A stretch of 64,000 bases of DNA from CAZSBB01 sp964605235. GTDB taxonomy: Bacteria > Planctomycetota > Phycisphaerae > Phycisphaerales > Phycisphaeraceae. The stretch is from the NCBI GenBank assembly GCA_964605235.1, contig CAZSBB010000024.1, positions 41,975-105,974 of the forward strand, written 5' to 3'. How positions within the stretch are numbered: position 1 is the first letter of the stretch; every line of letters starts with the position of its first letter. This document shows positions 1 through 8,866 of this stretch, in pieces. The notes under the pieces were generated by a model. It searched no databases and had not been told where the DNA came from. It was given only the letters and a program-made list of their open reading frames with translations. The position numbers and the translations under genes were made by a program.

Positions 1-1
1 G

Positions 2-886
2 CGCGGCTTGCGCGGCAAGTCCACGCAAACCATCGGCGTGCTCTGGTCCCTCTGCGGGCCGCACCACAGCGAAGGCGTCACCCGCCGGCTCACCCTGCTG
101 GCGCAGCAGCGCGGCTACAGCATCTCGATCGCCGACTCCCTGAGCGAAGCGCCGGTGATCCAGAAAGCCCTGGCGGATTTCGTTCGCCGCGGCGTCGATG
201 GCGTCATCATTCAGTTCGGCGGGGAAAGCCTGGTCAACGCCGAGATCACCCGCCTGCTCAACCGGTTCAAGGCGGTCGTGGTCGTCGCCCGCCCGGCGCT
301 GGAAGTCCCCTGGGACCAGGTCACGCAGGACGCCAGCCACGCCATCGCCGATGCCGTCAAGCAGTTGGTCGACGCCGGCCACCGCCGTCTGGCGATGATC
401 GGCGACACGCGCTCCACGCGCGACCGCGCCACCAATCTTCATGCCGCCATGCGCCGTTGTGGGCTCGACCCTCAAACGCTGCAATGGATCGATATTCGCT
501 TTCGCGTGGGCCTGACCCAGCCGGCGGAGGTCTATCAGGCGCTCGCCAGTCAATGCGGGGCGAACGTGGGCTTCGACGGGTTATTGTGCAGTTGCGATGA
601 ACTGGCGGCCGGCAGCATTGCGTGGTTGCGCGAGCAGGGCCGGCGCGTGCCGCAGGACGTGGGCGTGGTCGGCTTCAACGACAGCCACTTCGTGTCCTAC
701 TTCACCCCGCCGATCGCCAGCGTGGCGCGCAGCGACGACGTGGTGGCGGATCGCGCGATCCAACTGCTCTTCGAGCGGCTGGCGGACCCCTCCCGGCCCG
801 TGCGCCAGCTGGTGGTGCCGATGCATTACATCCCCCGTGAATCGGCGGGCATGCGGGCGCTGGGGGCAACCAACGGAAAGGACTGA
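2..886 (+). CDS. LacI-family transcriptional regulator, 5' end cut off by the window
   Basis: This is the effector-binding part of a LacI/GalR-type sugar-responsive repressor. The frame is open to the window edge, and its first residues (RGLRGKSTQTIGVL) match the hinge that follows the DNA-binding helices in this family, so the helix-turn-helix lies outside the window. The rest has the periplasmic-binding-protein fold: a first beta strand TIGVLW, the motif GVDGVII, and the family hallmark RVPQDVGVVGFNDS near residue 215, followed by a P-x-x-S-V-x-R type segment (PPIASVARSD). It is followed after 3 bp by a secreted LamG-like protein, a prepilin-type protein and a DUF4838 protein, so it probably controls this carbohydrate-related locus. 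The ligand is unknown. Family assignment is firm; the role is inferred from context. Confidence 0.88.
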   Translation, partial: RGLRGKSTQTIGVLWSLCGPHHSEGVTRRLTLLAQQRGYSISIADSLSEAPVIQKALADFVRRGVDGVIIQFGGESLVNAEITRLLNRFKAVVVVARPALEVPWDQVTQDASHAIADAVKQLVDAGHRRLAMIGDTRSTRDRATNLHAAMRRCGLDPQTLQWIDIRFRVGLTQPAEVYQALASQCGANVGFDGLLCSCDELAAGSIAWLREQGRRVPQDVGVVGFNDSHFVSYFTPPIASVARSDDVVADRAIQLLFERLADPSRPVRQLVVPMHYIPRESAGMRALGATNGKD

Positions 887-889
887 GCC

Positions 890-1585
890 ATGCGACGGAC
901 CACCACTCTGCTGGCGGGCGTGCTGCTGGCGCTGGCGTCCCAGGCCCACGCGGAACCCGCCCCGGGCTTTGACGCCCAGGGCTTTGAGCCCCCGAGCTAT
1001 CAGGCCGGCCCACTCCAGGGACAAGCCGGCTGGCGCGCCGTTGAGTTGGGCGCGGGGCTGGAAGACGTGCTGGTGAGCGCCGACGACGCGTACGCCGGCA
1101 AGCAGGCGGTGCAGCTCAAGAACGTCGGCCACCGGGTGATCGCCCGGCTCAACCTGGTGCAGCGGCGCACGTTTTACGTGGACGTCATGCTCAAGCTGCC
1201 GCCCAAAGAAGCGATCAAAGCGAATCCGAGCCTGCTGCTGCGCGGGCGTGGAACTGACAACAAACCGGCGATCCGCGTGGTGGTGTCATTCAACGGCGGC
1301 GGGGGCGTCAACGATGTGCCCGCCGGCGCCGCCAACCGCTACACCGCGGGGCAATGGACCCGCGTAACGGTGAAGATCGATTTCGAAACGCAAACCTGGA
1401 GCCTGTACCTCAACGGCCAGCTTGCCGGCGCAGGTCTGGCGTTCCAGGGCGGCCAGCCAATCGTGCAGATCGACACGTTTGATTTCGACTGGACCAGTCA
1501 ACCCGACGCGCCCGGCGCGGGCTTGCTGCTCGACAACTTCACCATTGGCCACACCGATCCGCTGGCGCTCGCGCCCGCACCTTGA
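890..1585 (+). CDS. Secreted LamG/concanavalin-A-like domain protein
   Basis: A 231-residue exported protein. It starts with a clear signal peptide (Arg-rich start, hydrophobic LLAGVLLALA, likely cleavage after AHA at about residue 21). The mature part is predicted to be a beta-sandwich of the concanavalin A/LamG type: the segment near residues 155-185 with WTRVTVKIDFETQTWSLYLN and then DFDWTSQP is typical of LamG-like domains that bind or decorate carbohydrate. No catalytic motif is seen. It begins 3 bp after the LacI-type regulator and lies just ahead of a prepilin-type gene, so all are probably co-transcribed. No precise function can be given. Confidence 0.72.
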   Translation: MRRTTTLLAGVLLALASQAHAEPAPGFDAQGFEPPSYQAGPLQGQAGWRAVELGAGLEDVLVSADDAYAGKQAVQLKNVGHRVIARLNLVQRRTFYVDVMLKLPPKEAIKANPSLLLRGRGTDNKPAIRVVVSFNGGGGVNDVPAGAANRYTAGQWTRVTVKIDFETQTWSLYLNGQLAGAGLAFQGGQPIVQIDTFDFDWTSQPDAPGAGLLLDNFTIGHTDPLALAPAP

Positions 1586-1619
1586 AGTACGGGGTTTCTC
1601 CCTGATCAGGAAGCACATC

Positions 1620-2285
1620 ATGCGCAACATGCACACCCTGCCACGTCGTGCCGCCGGCTTCACGCTCATCGAACTGCTGGTGGTGATCTCCATCATCGCG
1701 CTGCTGATCGCCATCCTCCTGCCCGCGCTCGCCAAAGCGCGGGAAGCAGCGCAGGCGATCGCCTGCAGTTCGCAACTGCGGCAAATGGGCCTGGGCGCCA
1801 TGACCTACATCGAAGACGCGCGCGGCTCCTTCCCCAGTCGCTTTTTCCACTACGGCACGCGCGGCAGCGAAGCCGCCAACCCCGGCTTTGCCGACTACGT
1901 GGGCGCCGGCGCCACCGGCATCCGCGACACCATTTTCACCTGCCCCACGCTGCAGCGCAAGCTGACCACCGGCCACTGGAACCGCAACTCCACCTATACC
2001 TCCAACCAGTACCTCAACTACACCTTCAGCGACAGCCTCAAGCGCCTGGCGGCGATCAGTCGCCCCACCGAGACGTGCTACCTCTTTGACGGCGCGCCCA
2101 GCTTCGTCACCGGCAAAAGCTGGTTCTACACCGATGTGACCCGCAGCAGTTCCAGCTCCATCAATCTGCTGCAATACCCCCACGCCCACGCCAACAATGT
2201 GCTGTTTCTGGATTGTCACGTGACCACCGGCATCGAAGCCGACTTCCTGCAGTTGGTCGCTGAGCCGTTCTGGACCGGCAACTGA
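1620..2285 (+). CDS. Prepilin-type N-terminal methylation domain protein (type II pseudopilin-like)
   Basis: A 221-residue protein with a class III signal: a short basic leader ending RRAAG, then FTLIELLVVISIIALLIAIL with Glu at +5, the processing site of prepilin peptidase. After the hydrophobic helix comes a DUF1559/H-X9-DG-like globular domain. Near the C terminus HAHANNVLFLDCHV corresponds to the family's conserved His plus DGHV signature, but the usual Gly is Cys here. The start at ATG 1620 is chosen because it places the leader correctly; the open frame extends upstream into the preceding gene. Planctomycetes carry many such genes next to regulators and secreted sugar-acting proteins; their function (surface assembly or secretion) is unproven. 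Confidence 0.85.
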   Translation: MRNMHTLPRRAAGFTLIELLVVISIIALLIAILLPALAKAREAAQAIACSSQLRQMGLGAMTYIEDARGSFPSRFFHYGTRGSEAANPGFADYVGAGATGIRDTIFTCPTLQRKLTTGHWNRNSTYTSNQYLNYTFSDSLKRLAAISRPTETCYLFDGAPSFVTGKSWFYTDVTRSSSSSINLLQYPHAHANNVLFLDCHVTTGIEADFLQLVAEPFWTGN

Positions 2286-2305
2286 ACTCTCATAGGTGAA
2301 ACGCC

Positions 2306-4777
2306 ATGCTGACTTCCCGTGCCCTGCTCCTGCTGGCGCCGCTGATCCTGCGCGCGGCCGTCGTCAACGCCGAACCCATGGAAATGGTCGGTCCCCACGC
2401 TCCGGGCTGGAGCATTCACCATGCCCCGGATGCGCCGCAGACAGTCAAAGCCGCCGCCCTGACGCTCCAACGCTGCGTGCAGCAGGCGACCGGCGCGCAG
2501 TTTCCCATTGTGACCACAGCGCCTGCAGGCCCGGCAATCCATCTGGGCGCCAATGCCGCCAGCCAGCGCGCGGGGGTGGACCTGCAGGGCGTCGCACCTG
2601 AAGGCTATCGCATCGTCTGCCGGCCCCACGCCATTTACATCCTGGGTCAGGACACTCCCGACGGCCAAACCACTGAACGCGGCGGGTTTGCTGCCGGCAC
2701 CCGCAACGGCGTCCATGGCTTCCTGCAGGACGAGCTGGGCATCCGCTGGGTCATGCCCGGGCCGCTGGGCGAAGAAATTCCGCAACGAAAAACCTGGTCC
2801 ATCGACCCCAGTGAGCGCATCAGCAATCCCGGATTCCCCAACCGGCGGCTGCCCTACATCCAGAACGCGCTGCCCGAAGTGCGCATCTGGGAGGAACGCA
2901 TGCGGCTGGGTTACTCCCTGCGCCTCAACCATGGGCACAACTGGCGCGCCACGGTGCCCGCGGAGTTGTACGACGAACACCCCGACTGGTTCGCCATGGC
3001 CGACGGCAAACGCGTGCCGCCGGTCGGGCGCTACAAGCTGGAAACCACCAATCCCCAACTGCTCGATTATTTCGCCCAGCGGGCCGTCGCCGCGCTGCGG
3101 CAGCAGCCGAACCTCTACACCTATTCGGTGTCGCCTTCCGACTCGGGCGGCTGGAGCACGAGCCCCGAAAGCCTGGCGTTGTATGAAACCGCCAGCACTG
3201 GCGCGGCGAGCATCACGCCGCTGGTGCTGGACTTTTACGTGCAGGTCGCCCGGCGGGTCAAGCAGCAATATCCCCAGGGCGCGGTCGCGGGTTACATTTA
3301 CGCCAACTATGTCGAGCCGCCCAACGCGGGGCTGCCCACCCTGCCCGACAACCTCTATCTGGTGCTGGCGCCCAGCTTCAACTACGGCTACACGCTCTTT
3401 CGCGCTGACACGCAGGCGCGCTTCGCCCGCGTGCTGCAGCAGTGGACCTCCGCCTCCCGGCAGGTGGGTTACTACGATCTGATGAACTGGGTCAGTCAGG
3501 ACATGGGCGCGCCGGCGGCGCCGGGCCTCGCCATTCTCAATCAGTTGTTTCCCCGGCTGCGTGACGCCGGCGTCGTCAGCGTGTACCTCTATGGCCAGGA
3601 CGCCTGGGGACACGGCGCGCTGTCGAATTACCTCCTGGCGCAGCTCCTGTGGAATCCCTCAGCCGACCCGGCGCTGCTGGCCGACGAGTTCTGCATTGCC
3701 GCCTACGGCCCTACCGCCGGGCCTCTCATGCGCCAGCTCTACGCACTGCTTGATGACGCCACAGCCGCGTACTACCGCGCCCATGACGACGCCAGCTACA
3801 CCCTCACGCCCCTGATGCTCAAGCAGATTTACGGAATGAACTACGCCCGGTTGGAAGCGCTCTATCTGCAAGCCCGCGCCGGCGCGACCGAAGCCCGACA
3901 TCAAGCCCGGCTGAAAATGTTTGAGCAGAACCTGGTCCTGCTGGAATGGAATCTGCGCCAGCGCGGCCTGGTGGCGCCGGAAGCCACCGCGGCTCTGCGC
4001 AGTGATGACGCCCAACTGCAAGCCATGCTCGCCGAGCCCGACAACAAACTGGCGCTGGGAGCTGACGCCCTGGTCATGCCCACGCTGGAAAAGGCGGAGA
4101 AAGTGGCGGTGCGGCTGCAGCCGGGCATTTCCGCCAACACCCCGGACAACTATCTGCTGCGCGGGCCCAATCTGCTCTTGCTGTATCCGCAGGGCGATGA
4201 TGAGATCGTCATCGAGCCCAGCCACGTCACCCAGCGCGGCGAGATGGTGCGCTACCGCGTGTTCGACTCCGTCGGCCAGATGATCAGCAACGGCGTGCTG
4301 GCGAATAATCAACCCATACGTTTCGTCGGCAGCGCCAAGCAGCCCTGCTTCATGAAGCTCGATGCCCGGTCCGCGTCCTACCAGTTGCAGGTCCGCGGCG
4401 CGCCGTGGGCGGTGCGGGTAGGCGTGGAGAAAGACCATCTGGGTTTGCATCTGCTCCAGCGCACCACACCGCTGTGCCTGCAGGTGCCGGCCGGCGTGGC
4501 GGAGTTCACCATGACACTCAGCAGTGCCGCCCCCGGTGAAACCGCCGCCGCCGAGTTGGTCAGCCCCAGCGGTAAAGTGGCGGCACGCTTCGACACCAGC
4601 ACCGCGCCGGCGGACCGCCAGACGGTGCGCGTCGATGAGCCGGGGTCGTGGACGGTTCGTTTTGTTCCGCCGCGCCAGGGGCAGGTGGATGACATTTACC
4701 TGAGTTTTGATGCGCAGATTTCGCCCTGGGTCAGCCTGGACCTGCGCGCCCCGCTGCAGGTGACGCCGGTGCGCTGA
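2306..4777 (+). CDS. Exported DUF4838 domain protein (glycoside-hydrolase-like)
   Basis: An 823-residue exported protein with an N-terminal signal peptide (hydrophobic residues 5-20, likely cleavage near VNA at 22). Residues about 40-110 resemble the N-terminal domain of alpha-glucuronidase-type proteins (QTVKAAALTLQRCVQQATGA, then substrate-side loops). The middle, about residues 170-480, matches the DUF4838 family, with NHGHNW, EHPDWFA and the characteristic YSVSPSDSGGW near 270. The C-terminal third looks like beta-sandwich accessory domains. The family is thought to act on polysaccharides but has no proven activity. It lies 20 bp after the prepilin-type gene. Carbohydrate processing is inferred from family and context. 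Confidence 0.75.
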   Translation: MLTSRALLLLAPLILRAAVVNAEPMEMVGPHAPGWSIHHAPDAPQTVKAAALTLQRCVQQATGAQFPIVTTAPAGPAIHLGANAASQRAGVDLQGVAPEGYRIVCRPHAIYILGQDTPDGQTTERGGFAAGTRNGVHGFLQDELGIRWVMPGPLGEEIPQRKTWSIDPSERISNPGFPNRRLPYIQNALPEVRIWEERMRLGYSLRLNHGHNWRATVPAELYDEHPDWFAMADGKRVPPVGRYKLETTNPQLLDYFAQRAVAALRQQPNLYTYSVSPSDSGGWSTSPESLALYETASTGAASITPLVLDFYVQVARRVKQQYPQGAVAGYIYANYVEPPNAGLPTLPDNLYLVLAPSFNYGYTLFRADTQARFARVLQQWTSASRQVGYYDLMNWVSQDMGAPAAPGLAILNQLFPRLRDAGVVSVYLYGQDAWGHGALSNYLLAQLLWNPSADPALLADEFCIAAYGPTAGPLMRQLYALLDDATAAYYRAHDDASYTLTPLMLKQIYGMNYARLEALYLQARAGATEARHQARLKMFEQNLVLLEWNLRQRGLVAPEATAALRSDDAQLQAMLAEPDNKLALGADALVMPTLEKAEKVAVRLQPGISANTPDNYLLRGPNLLLLYPQGDDEIVIEPSHVTQRGEMVRYRVFDSVGQMISNGVLANNQPIRFVGSAKQPCFMKLDARSASYQLQVRGAPWAVRVGVEKDHLGLHLLQRTTPLCLQVPAGVAEFTMTLSSAAPGETAAAELVSPSGKVAARFDTSTAPADRQTVRVDEPGSWTVRFVPPRQGQVDDIYLSFDAQISPWVSLDLRAPLQVTPVR

Positions 4778-4940
4778 TGGCGGCGTTGTGTCGACCACTC
4801 CACCTGTGAGATTTCGGGAGGTCGCTTCCGGAGGTAACTTCCGGGGGGCTGTTGGCTTTACCGCGCCGGGGCCGCGCACTAGACTGCCCGCTTCATTCAT
4901 CCCCGCCACGATTCCCGCGCGGGAACAAGGAAGTATCCAC
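4778..4940. other. Intergenic region with CTTCCGG repeats
   Basis: No gene is seen. Around 4818-4850 are two spaced CTTCCGG units (cgCTTCCGGaggtaaCTTCCGGgggg) that resemble the tandem TTCCGGGG units at the right end of the window. A promoter for the oxidoreductase gene could be here but no clear box is visible. Confidence 0.35.
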
Positions 4941-6062
4941 ATGAACGAAGTGCGTCTGGGCGTGATCGGTTGCGGTGGCATGGCGCAAAACCACATGCGG
5001 GCTTTCAAGGATGTGCCTCGGCTCAAGTTCACCGCCGCCGCCGAACCGTTTGAATCCAACCTCAAAACCGTCGTCGACACCTACGGCGTCAAGGGTTTCA
5101 AGACCGGCGAAGAACTGCTCGCCAGCGGGCTGGTTGATGCCGTCTTCATCGGCACCCCCCACTACTTCCACCCCACCTACTCCATGCAGGCGTTCGACCG
5201 CGACATCCATGTGCTGACCGAAAAGCCCGTGGCGGTCACCGCCAAAGCCGCCCAGGAAGTCAACGAAGCCCACGCCCGCAAGCCGCAGCTCAAGTATGCC
5301 GCGATGTTCCAGCTCCGCACCATTCCCAAGTGGAAGCGGATGAAGGAAATCATCAGCTCCGGCACGCTGGGCAAAATCCAACGCTTCCACTGGACCGCCA
5401 CCGACTGGTTCCGCACCGAAGCCTACTACAAGAGCGGCGGGTGGCGCGCCACCTGGGCGGGCGAAGGCGGCGGCGTGCTGCTTAACCAGTGCCCCCACAA
5501 CCTCGACCTGCTTTACTGGCTCGTGGGCATGCCCCAGCGCATCAGCGCCCACATCAGCCTGGGCAAGTACCACCAGATCGAAGTCGAGGATGAAGTCACC
5601 GCGTACCTGGAATGGGCCAACGGCGCCACCGGCGTGTTCATCACCAGCACCGGCGAAGCCCCCGGCACCAACTACCTCGAAATTGTCGGCGACCGCGGCC
5701 GGATGATCAGCAACTCCAAACGCCACGAAGTCATCCAGCTTGACGAACTGGGCTTCTCCGCCAGCGAGTTCTGCAAGAACTCCACCCAGCGCATGGGCAT
5801 GCCCACCCCCACCGGCGTCGAAATCACCTGCCCCGCCGGCGGCTCGCACAAGGAAATCTTCCAGAACTTCGTCAACGCCATCCTCGACGGCGAAGCGCTC
5901 ATCGCCCCCGCCGAGGAAGGCCTCCACAGCGTCGAACTGTGCAACGCCATGATCCAATCCGGCCTGCAACACCAGACCGTCAACATCCCCTCCGACCGCG
6001 CCGGCTACGAAAACCTGCTGCAGGAACTCATCGCCAAAAGCCAGGCGAACAAGAAGGCGTAA
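4941..6062 (+). CDS. Gfo/Idh/MocA-family NAD(P)-dependent oxidoreductase
   Basis: A 373-residue cytoplasmic oxidoreductase of the glucose-fructose oxidoreductase/inositol dehydrogenase family, acting on sugars or sugar derivatives. The Rossmann nucleotide-binding motif GVIGCGGMA lies at residues 7-15 and the family EKP motif at 94-96 (VLTEKPVAVT), whose Lys is catalytic. A second typical motif, GGGVLLNQCPHNLDLLYWL, follows near residues 176-195. The ATG at 4941 is preferred because the Rossmann strand begins at once; the frame stays open upstream to 4788 but that part has no family resemblance. It is separated by 163 bp from the DUF4838 gene and may be in a separate transcript. The substrate cannot be told from sequence. 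Confidence 0.9.
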   Translation: MNEVRLGVIGCGGMAQNHMRAFKDVPRLKFTAAAEPFESNLKTVVDTYGVKGFKTGEELLASGLVDAVFIGTPHYFHPTYSMQAFDRDIHVLTEKPVAVTAKAAQEVNEAHARKPQLKYAAMFQLRTIPKWKRMKEIISSGTLGKIQRFHWTATDWFRTEAYYKSGGWRATWAGEGGGVLLNQCPHNLDLLYWLVGMPQRISAHISLGKYHQIEVEDEVTAYLEWANGATGVFITSTGEAPGTNYLEIVGDRGRMISNSKRHEVIQLDELGFSASEFCKNSTQRMGMPTPTGVEITCPAGGSHKEIFQNFVNAILDGEALIAPAEEGLHSVELCNAMIQSGLQHQTVNIPSDRAGYENLLQELIAKSQANKKA

Positions 6063-6076
6063 ACCGCAGCAGTTTT

Positions 6077-6256
6077 GCCACAGATGAACACGGATAAGAG
6101 ATTTGGAATTTGGTGATGTGTTGATGTGGTGATTTGCTGATGTGATGAATCGCGGCCTGTTCGCTCCCCAAGGCGTTGGCAGCCGCACTCAAATCAACAA
6201 ATCCCCAATCATTAAATCAACAAATTCTTCATCTCTTATCCGTGTTCATCTGTGGC
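6077..6256. repeat. 180-bp inverted-repeat element, family 1 copy A
   Basis: Perfect 26-nt arms face each other: gccacagatgaacacggata... at 6077-6102 and its reverse complement at 6231-6256. The A/T-rich interior also contains partial inverted matches (aaatcaacaa against tgttgatgtg type segments). It lies between two convergently oriented genes. Copy B at 11746-11945 has closely related arms, so this is a dispersed non-coding element. Confidence 0.85.
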
Positions 6257-6267
6257 TACAAACAGCC

Positions 6268-7155
6268 TCACCCCCCGCCATACACGCTCAGATGGCCCAG
6301 CGCCAGCAGGGCGTACCAGGTGTATTCGCAGTCGCGCACCTCGTCGGTCCAGCTGCCGCAGAAGCCGCCGGCGTTGGACCAGAGTGTGTCGATGAAATCC
6401 AGACAGGGCTCGACGTGGACGCTCAGGTCCGCCTGCAAGGCTGCCAGGGCGTGCAGCGCGGTGGCGGTGGAGAGCAGGTCAGGAATGGGCGTCAGGGGAT
6501 GCGCCATGAAGCCGCCCTGTGGATGAGCGCGCTGGGTAAGCCAGTCAATCAGTTCAGTGGAAGCTGGCTCCTGCCACTGGGCGAGCAACGTCGCGGCGGC
6601 GGCGGTCGGCGGCGTCAAGCCCAGTGGCTGATCCAATTCGTTGGCGTAACCCCCATCGTCGCAGCGCAGTTGGGCGAGCGCAGCCGCCAATTCCGAGGAT
6701 TCCGGCGGCTGAGCCTGAATGTCCTGATACGCACCCCACGCCAGGAACATGGCGTAGACGCTGCCGCGCTGCTGCTGCGCCCGCACGTGGAAGCCGCCGT
6801 CTGCGCTGCGATGCTCAGCTAATTTCCGCAGCACCTGCGCCCGCACCATCTCCGGCGGCTGCTTCGCGGCATGGGCCCAGCAGCGCGCCAGGCAGCAGGT
6901 GTGGATGAAGTCCAGTTCCTCCCCCGCGCCAAACGTGTGCAGGTAATCCAGCAGCGCCGGCGTGCGCTCGTCCAGCGCCAGCGCCGCTTCGACGCCGAAC
7001 AACGTGTAGTACAAATCGGGCTGGCCGGCGCGATCGACATAGCCTCCTGCCGGGCTCTGCTGCTGGCGGAGAAAGGCGCGCACATCGGCGCAGGCGTCAC
7101 CCAGCAACCGGGGCGACAGCCGGGCGACCTGAAGCATCTGTAGTCTCAGACTCAC
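6268..7155 (-). CDS. Prenyltransferase/squalene-cyclase-like alpha-barrel protein
   Basis: A 295-residue protein made of alpha-helical repeats like those of squalene cyclases and protein prenyltransferase beta subunits. Four repeat signatures are seen: DGGFHVRAQQ near residue 120, DDGGYANELD near 170, QGGFMAHPLT near 215 and AGGFCGSW near 265. The length fits a single (alpha/alpha)6 barrel, half the size of a true squalene-hopene cyclase, and no clear DxDD acid motif is seen, so cyclase activity is uncertain. The GTG at 7155 has GAAGG eight bases upstream; an ATG at 7137 is the alternative. It overlaps the end of the DUF116-prenyl synthase gene by 59 bp and is last in the six-gene operon, which suggests it handles an isoprenoid product. 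Confidence 0.75.
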   Translation of the reverse strand: MSLRLQMLQVARLSPRLLGDACADVRAFLRQQQSPAGGYVDRAGQPDLYYTLFGVEAALALDERTPALLDYLHTFGAGEELDFIHTCCLARCWAHAAKQPPEMVRAQVLRKLAEHRSADGGFHVRAQQQRGSVYAMFLAWGAYQDIQAQPPESSELAAALAQLRCDDGGYANELDQPLGLTPPTAAAATLLAQWQEPASTELIDWLTQRAHPQGGFMAHPLTPIPDLLSTATALHALAALQADLSVHVEPCLDFIDTLWSNAGGFCGSWTDEVRDCEYTWYALLALGHLSVYGGG

Positions 7156-8836
7156 GGCACCAGCCTTCGATCTTCAGGTCATCAAAAATCCGCGTCAGCA
7201 CCCGCCGCAGCAAACCCTTGAGGCTCGCCTGCTCGATGTCCGCCAGCGTGCGCCCGCACTGGGCTTTGTAGCCTTCGAGCAGACGCTCGCAGCGCTGCTG
7301 CACTTCCAACTCGACAAAGCGCTGTCGCAGGTGCGTCAGGTCGATCCCCTCGGCGCCGCGCCGCCGCCAGAGCTGCTCGGTCAGCGCCTTGTCGGCCGGG
7401 CGAGCGCGCTCGTGCGCCACCGCCAGCACAATCGACGGCCGCTGCGCCAGCACGTCGGCGGGATCGTCACCGTCGAGCCAGTCCTGCAGATCATCGCGGA
7501 TCTGGTAGGCGATGCCCAGGTTCTCGCTGAAGCTCTGCAGCGCGGCATGCAGGTCGTCGTCGGCTCCGCCCAGCACCGCGCCCAGCCGCAGGGCGACCTC
7601 AAACGCCGGGGCGGTTTTGCCGGCAAAAATGCCCAATACCTGTTGCGTCGTCAGCGGCTGGGGATGCCGCGCCCACCACAGCTCTGCGCCTTGGCCCTGA
7701 CACAGCCGTCGGTGCCCGGCCGCGGCGATGCGGGTCATCGCGGCAATCTGCTCGGGCGTCGCCCCGCAGTCGGCGATGAGCTGATAACCCAGGCCCAGCA
7801 GGTAGTCGCCGATGTTCAGCGCCACCGGCAGGCCGTGCGCCGCGTGCAGCGTGGGCTCGCCATAGCGTTCATCGTCGTCGTCCTCGATGTCGTCATGCAC
7901 CAGCGAAGCTTTGTGAAAGCACTCCACCGCGACAAGCAATTTGGCTAACCCATCCGGCAACGGCGGCGGGGTTTCACCGGCGGCGGCTTCAGTTTGCAGC
8001 GCCTGCCAGGCGCATGCGGCCAGGAAGGGACGCCAGCGTTTGCCGTCCTGCGCCAGCCACTGCCGCGCCAGTTGATCGGTCACATCGTCCGTGGGGCCCA
8101 GCAGTTCCTCGAGGCGCGTGGGGGTGAAGCAATCCTGCACCTGTTCGCGCAGGGCGTCGAGGTTCAGACGCCAGGTGCGGTCATCGCTGGTGAGGTGGAT
8201 CACATCCCAGATCCAGTCGAGGTCGACATTGGTGTCCTTGCAGTCGTCCTGCAGCAGCGGGACCGCGACGCCGGGGATGGCGGCGGCTTCCATGTAGGGG
8301 AAGGCTTTTTCCAGCACGGAGAGGCAGCTCACGCCGACGATGGCGTCGATCTTGCCGGTGGCGATGATGGCGGTGACCAGGGCGCTGCCCTCGGCGATCA
8401 GCACGGCATACCCAAGCCGCTCGGCTTCGAGTTGCAGGTCCTGCAGGCTGCACTGGCCGCAGTGCTTGCACAGCAGGCCGAACTCATCGAACGGCGCGGG
8501 GCAGGTGTCTTCCACGCGCAGGCACTTGGGCAGCAGCAGCAGACGCCGCTCAAACGGCACCCGCGCCAGGTCCGCCAGCCACAGCGCGTTGTTGATCAGC
8601 ACGGCCGCGAAGTGGAGGTAGCGTTCATCCCCGCCGATCTGCCGAAGCATGATCCCGCCCTGCTGGCGCAGCTCCTCCAGACTCAACGGCGGCACCAGCG
8701 CCTGCTCCTTGGCGAACTGCTTGGCCTGCTGCCAGAGCCATTGCCGCTGGGCGAGATCATTGGGGATATCCGGCTGAGTCTGGCGCGCAGGACGCACGGG
8801 CGTGGGAGCGGGAATCGAAACAATCGGCAATTGCAC
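7097..8836 (-). CDS. DUF116 domain fused to trans-isoprenyl diphosphate synthase
   Basis: A 579-residue two-domain protein. Residues about 55-245 match DUF116, with a Cys cluster at 105, 112, 123, 126 and 129 (the last three as CKHCGQC), likely to bind metal or an Fe-S cluster. Residues about 255-560 are a polyprenyl synthetase that condenses isopentenyl diphosphate with an allylic diphosphate. The first Asp-rich motif is DDIED at 315-319 and the second is DDLQD at 448-452, with GQGAEL near 381. Residues before the first DDxxD include bulky Phe and His, which in this family limit chain length, so a short product is possible. It is the fifth gene of the minus-strand operon, 30 bp after the radical SAM gene. 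The fusion itself suggests coupling between the DUF116 function and isoprenoid synthesis. Confidence 0.87.
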   Translation of the reverse strand: MQLPIVSIPAPTPVRPARQTQPDIPNDLAQRQWLWQQAKQFAKEQALVPPLSLEELRQQGGIMLRQIGGDERYLHFAAVLINNALWLADLARVPFERRLLLLPKCLRVEDTCPAPFDEFGLLCKHCGQCSLQDLQLEAERLGYAVLIAEGSALVTAIIATGKIDAIVGVSCLSVLEKAFPYMEAAAIPGVAVPLLQDDCKDTNVDLDWIWDVIHLTSDDRTWRLNLDALREQVQDCFTPTRLEELLGPTDDVTDQLARQWLAQDGKRWRPFLAACAWQALQTEAAAGETPPPLPDGLAKLLVAVECFHKASLVHDDIEDDDDERYGEPTLHAAHGLPVALNIGDYLLGLGYQLIADCGATPEQIAAMTRIAAAGHRRLCQGQGAELWWARHPQPLTTQQVLGIFAGKTAPAFEVALRLGAVLGGADDDLHAALQSFSENLGIAYQIRDDLQDWLDGDDPADVLAQRPSIVLAVAHERARPADKALTEQLWRRRGAEGIDLTHLRQRFVELEVQQRCERLLEGYKAQCGRTLADIEQASLKGLLRRVLTRIFDDLKIEGWCRESETTDASGRPAVAPVAG

Positions 8837-8866
8837 GGCGGACTCCTGCGGGGCCGTTGATGGCGT

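Noticed and set aside
4788..4940. N-terminal extension of the Gfo/Idh/MocA protein
   Set aside because: The added residues have no family match and precede the nucleotide-binding strand; the ATG at 4941 fits.
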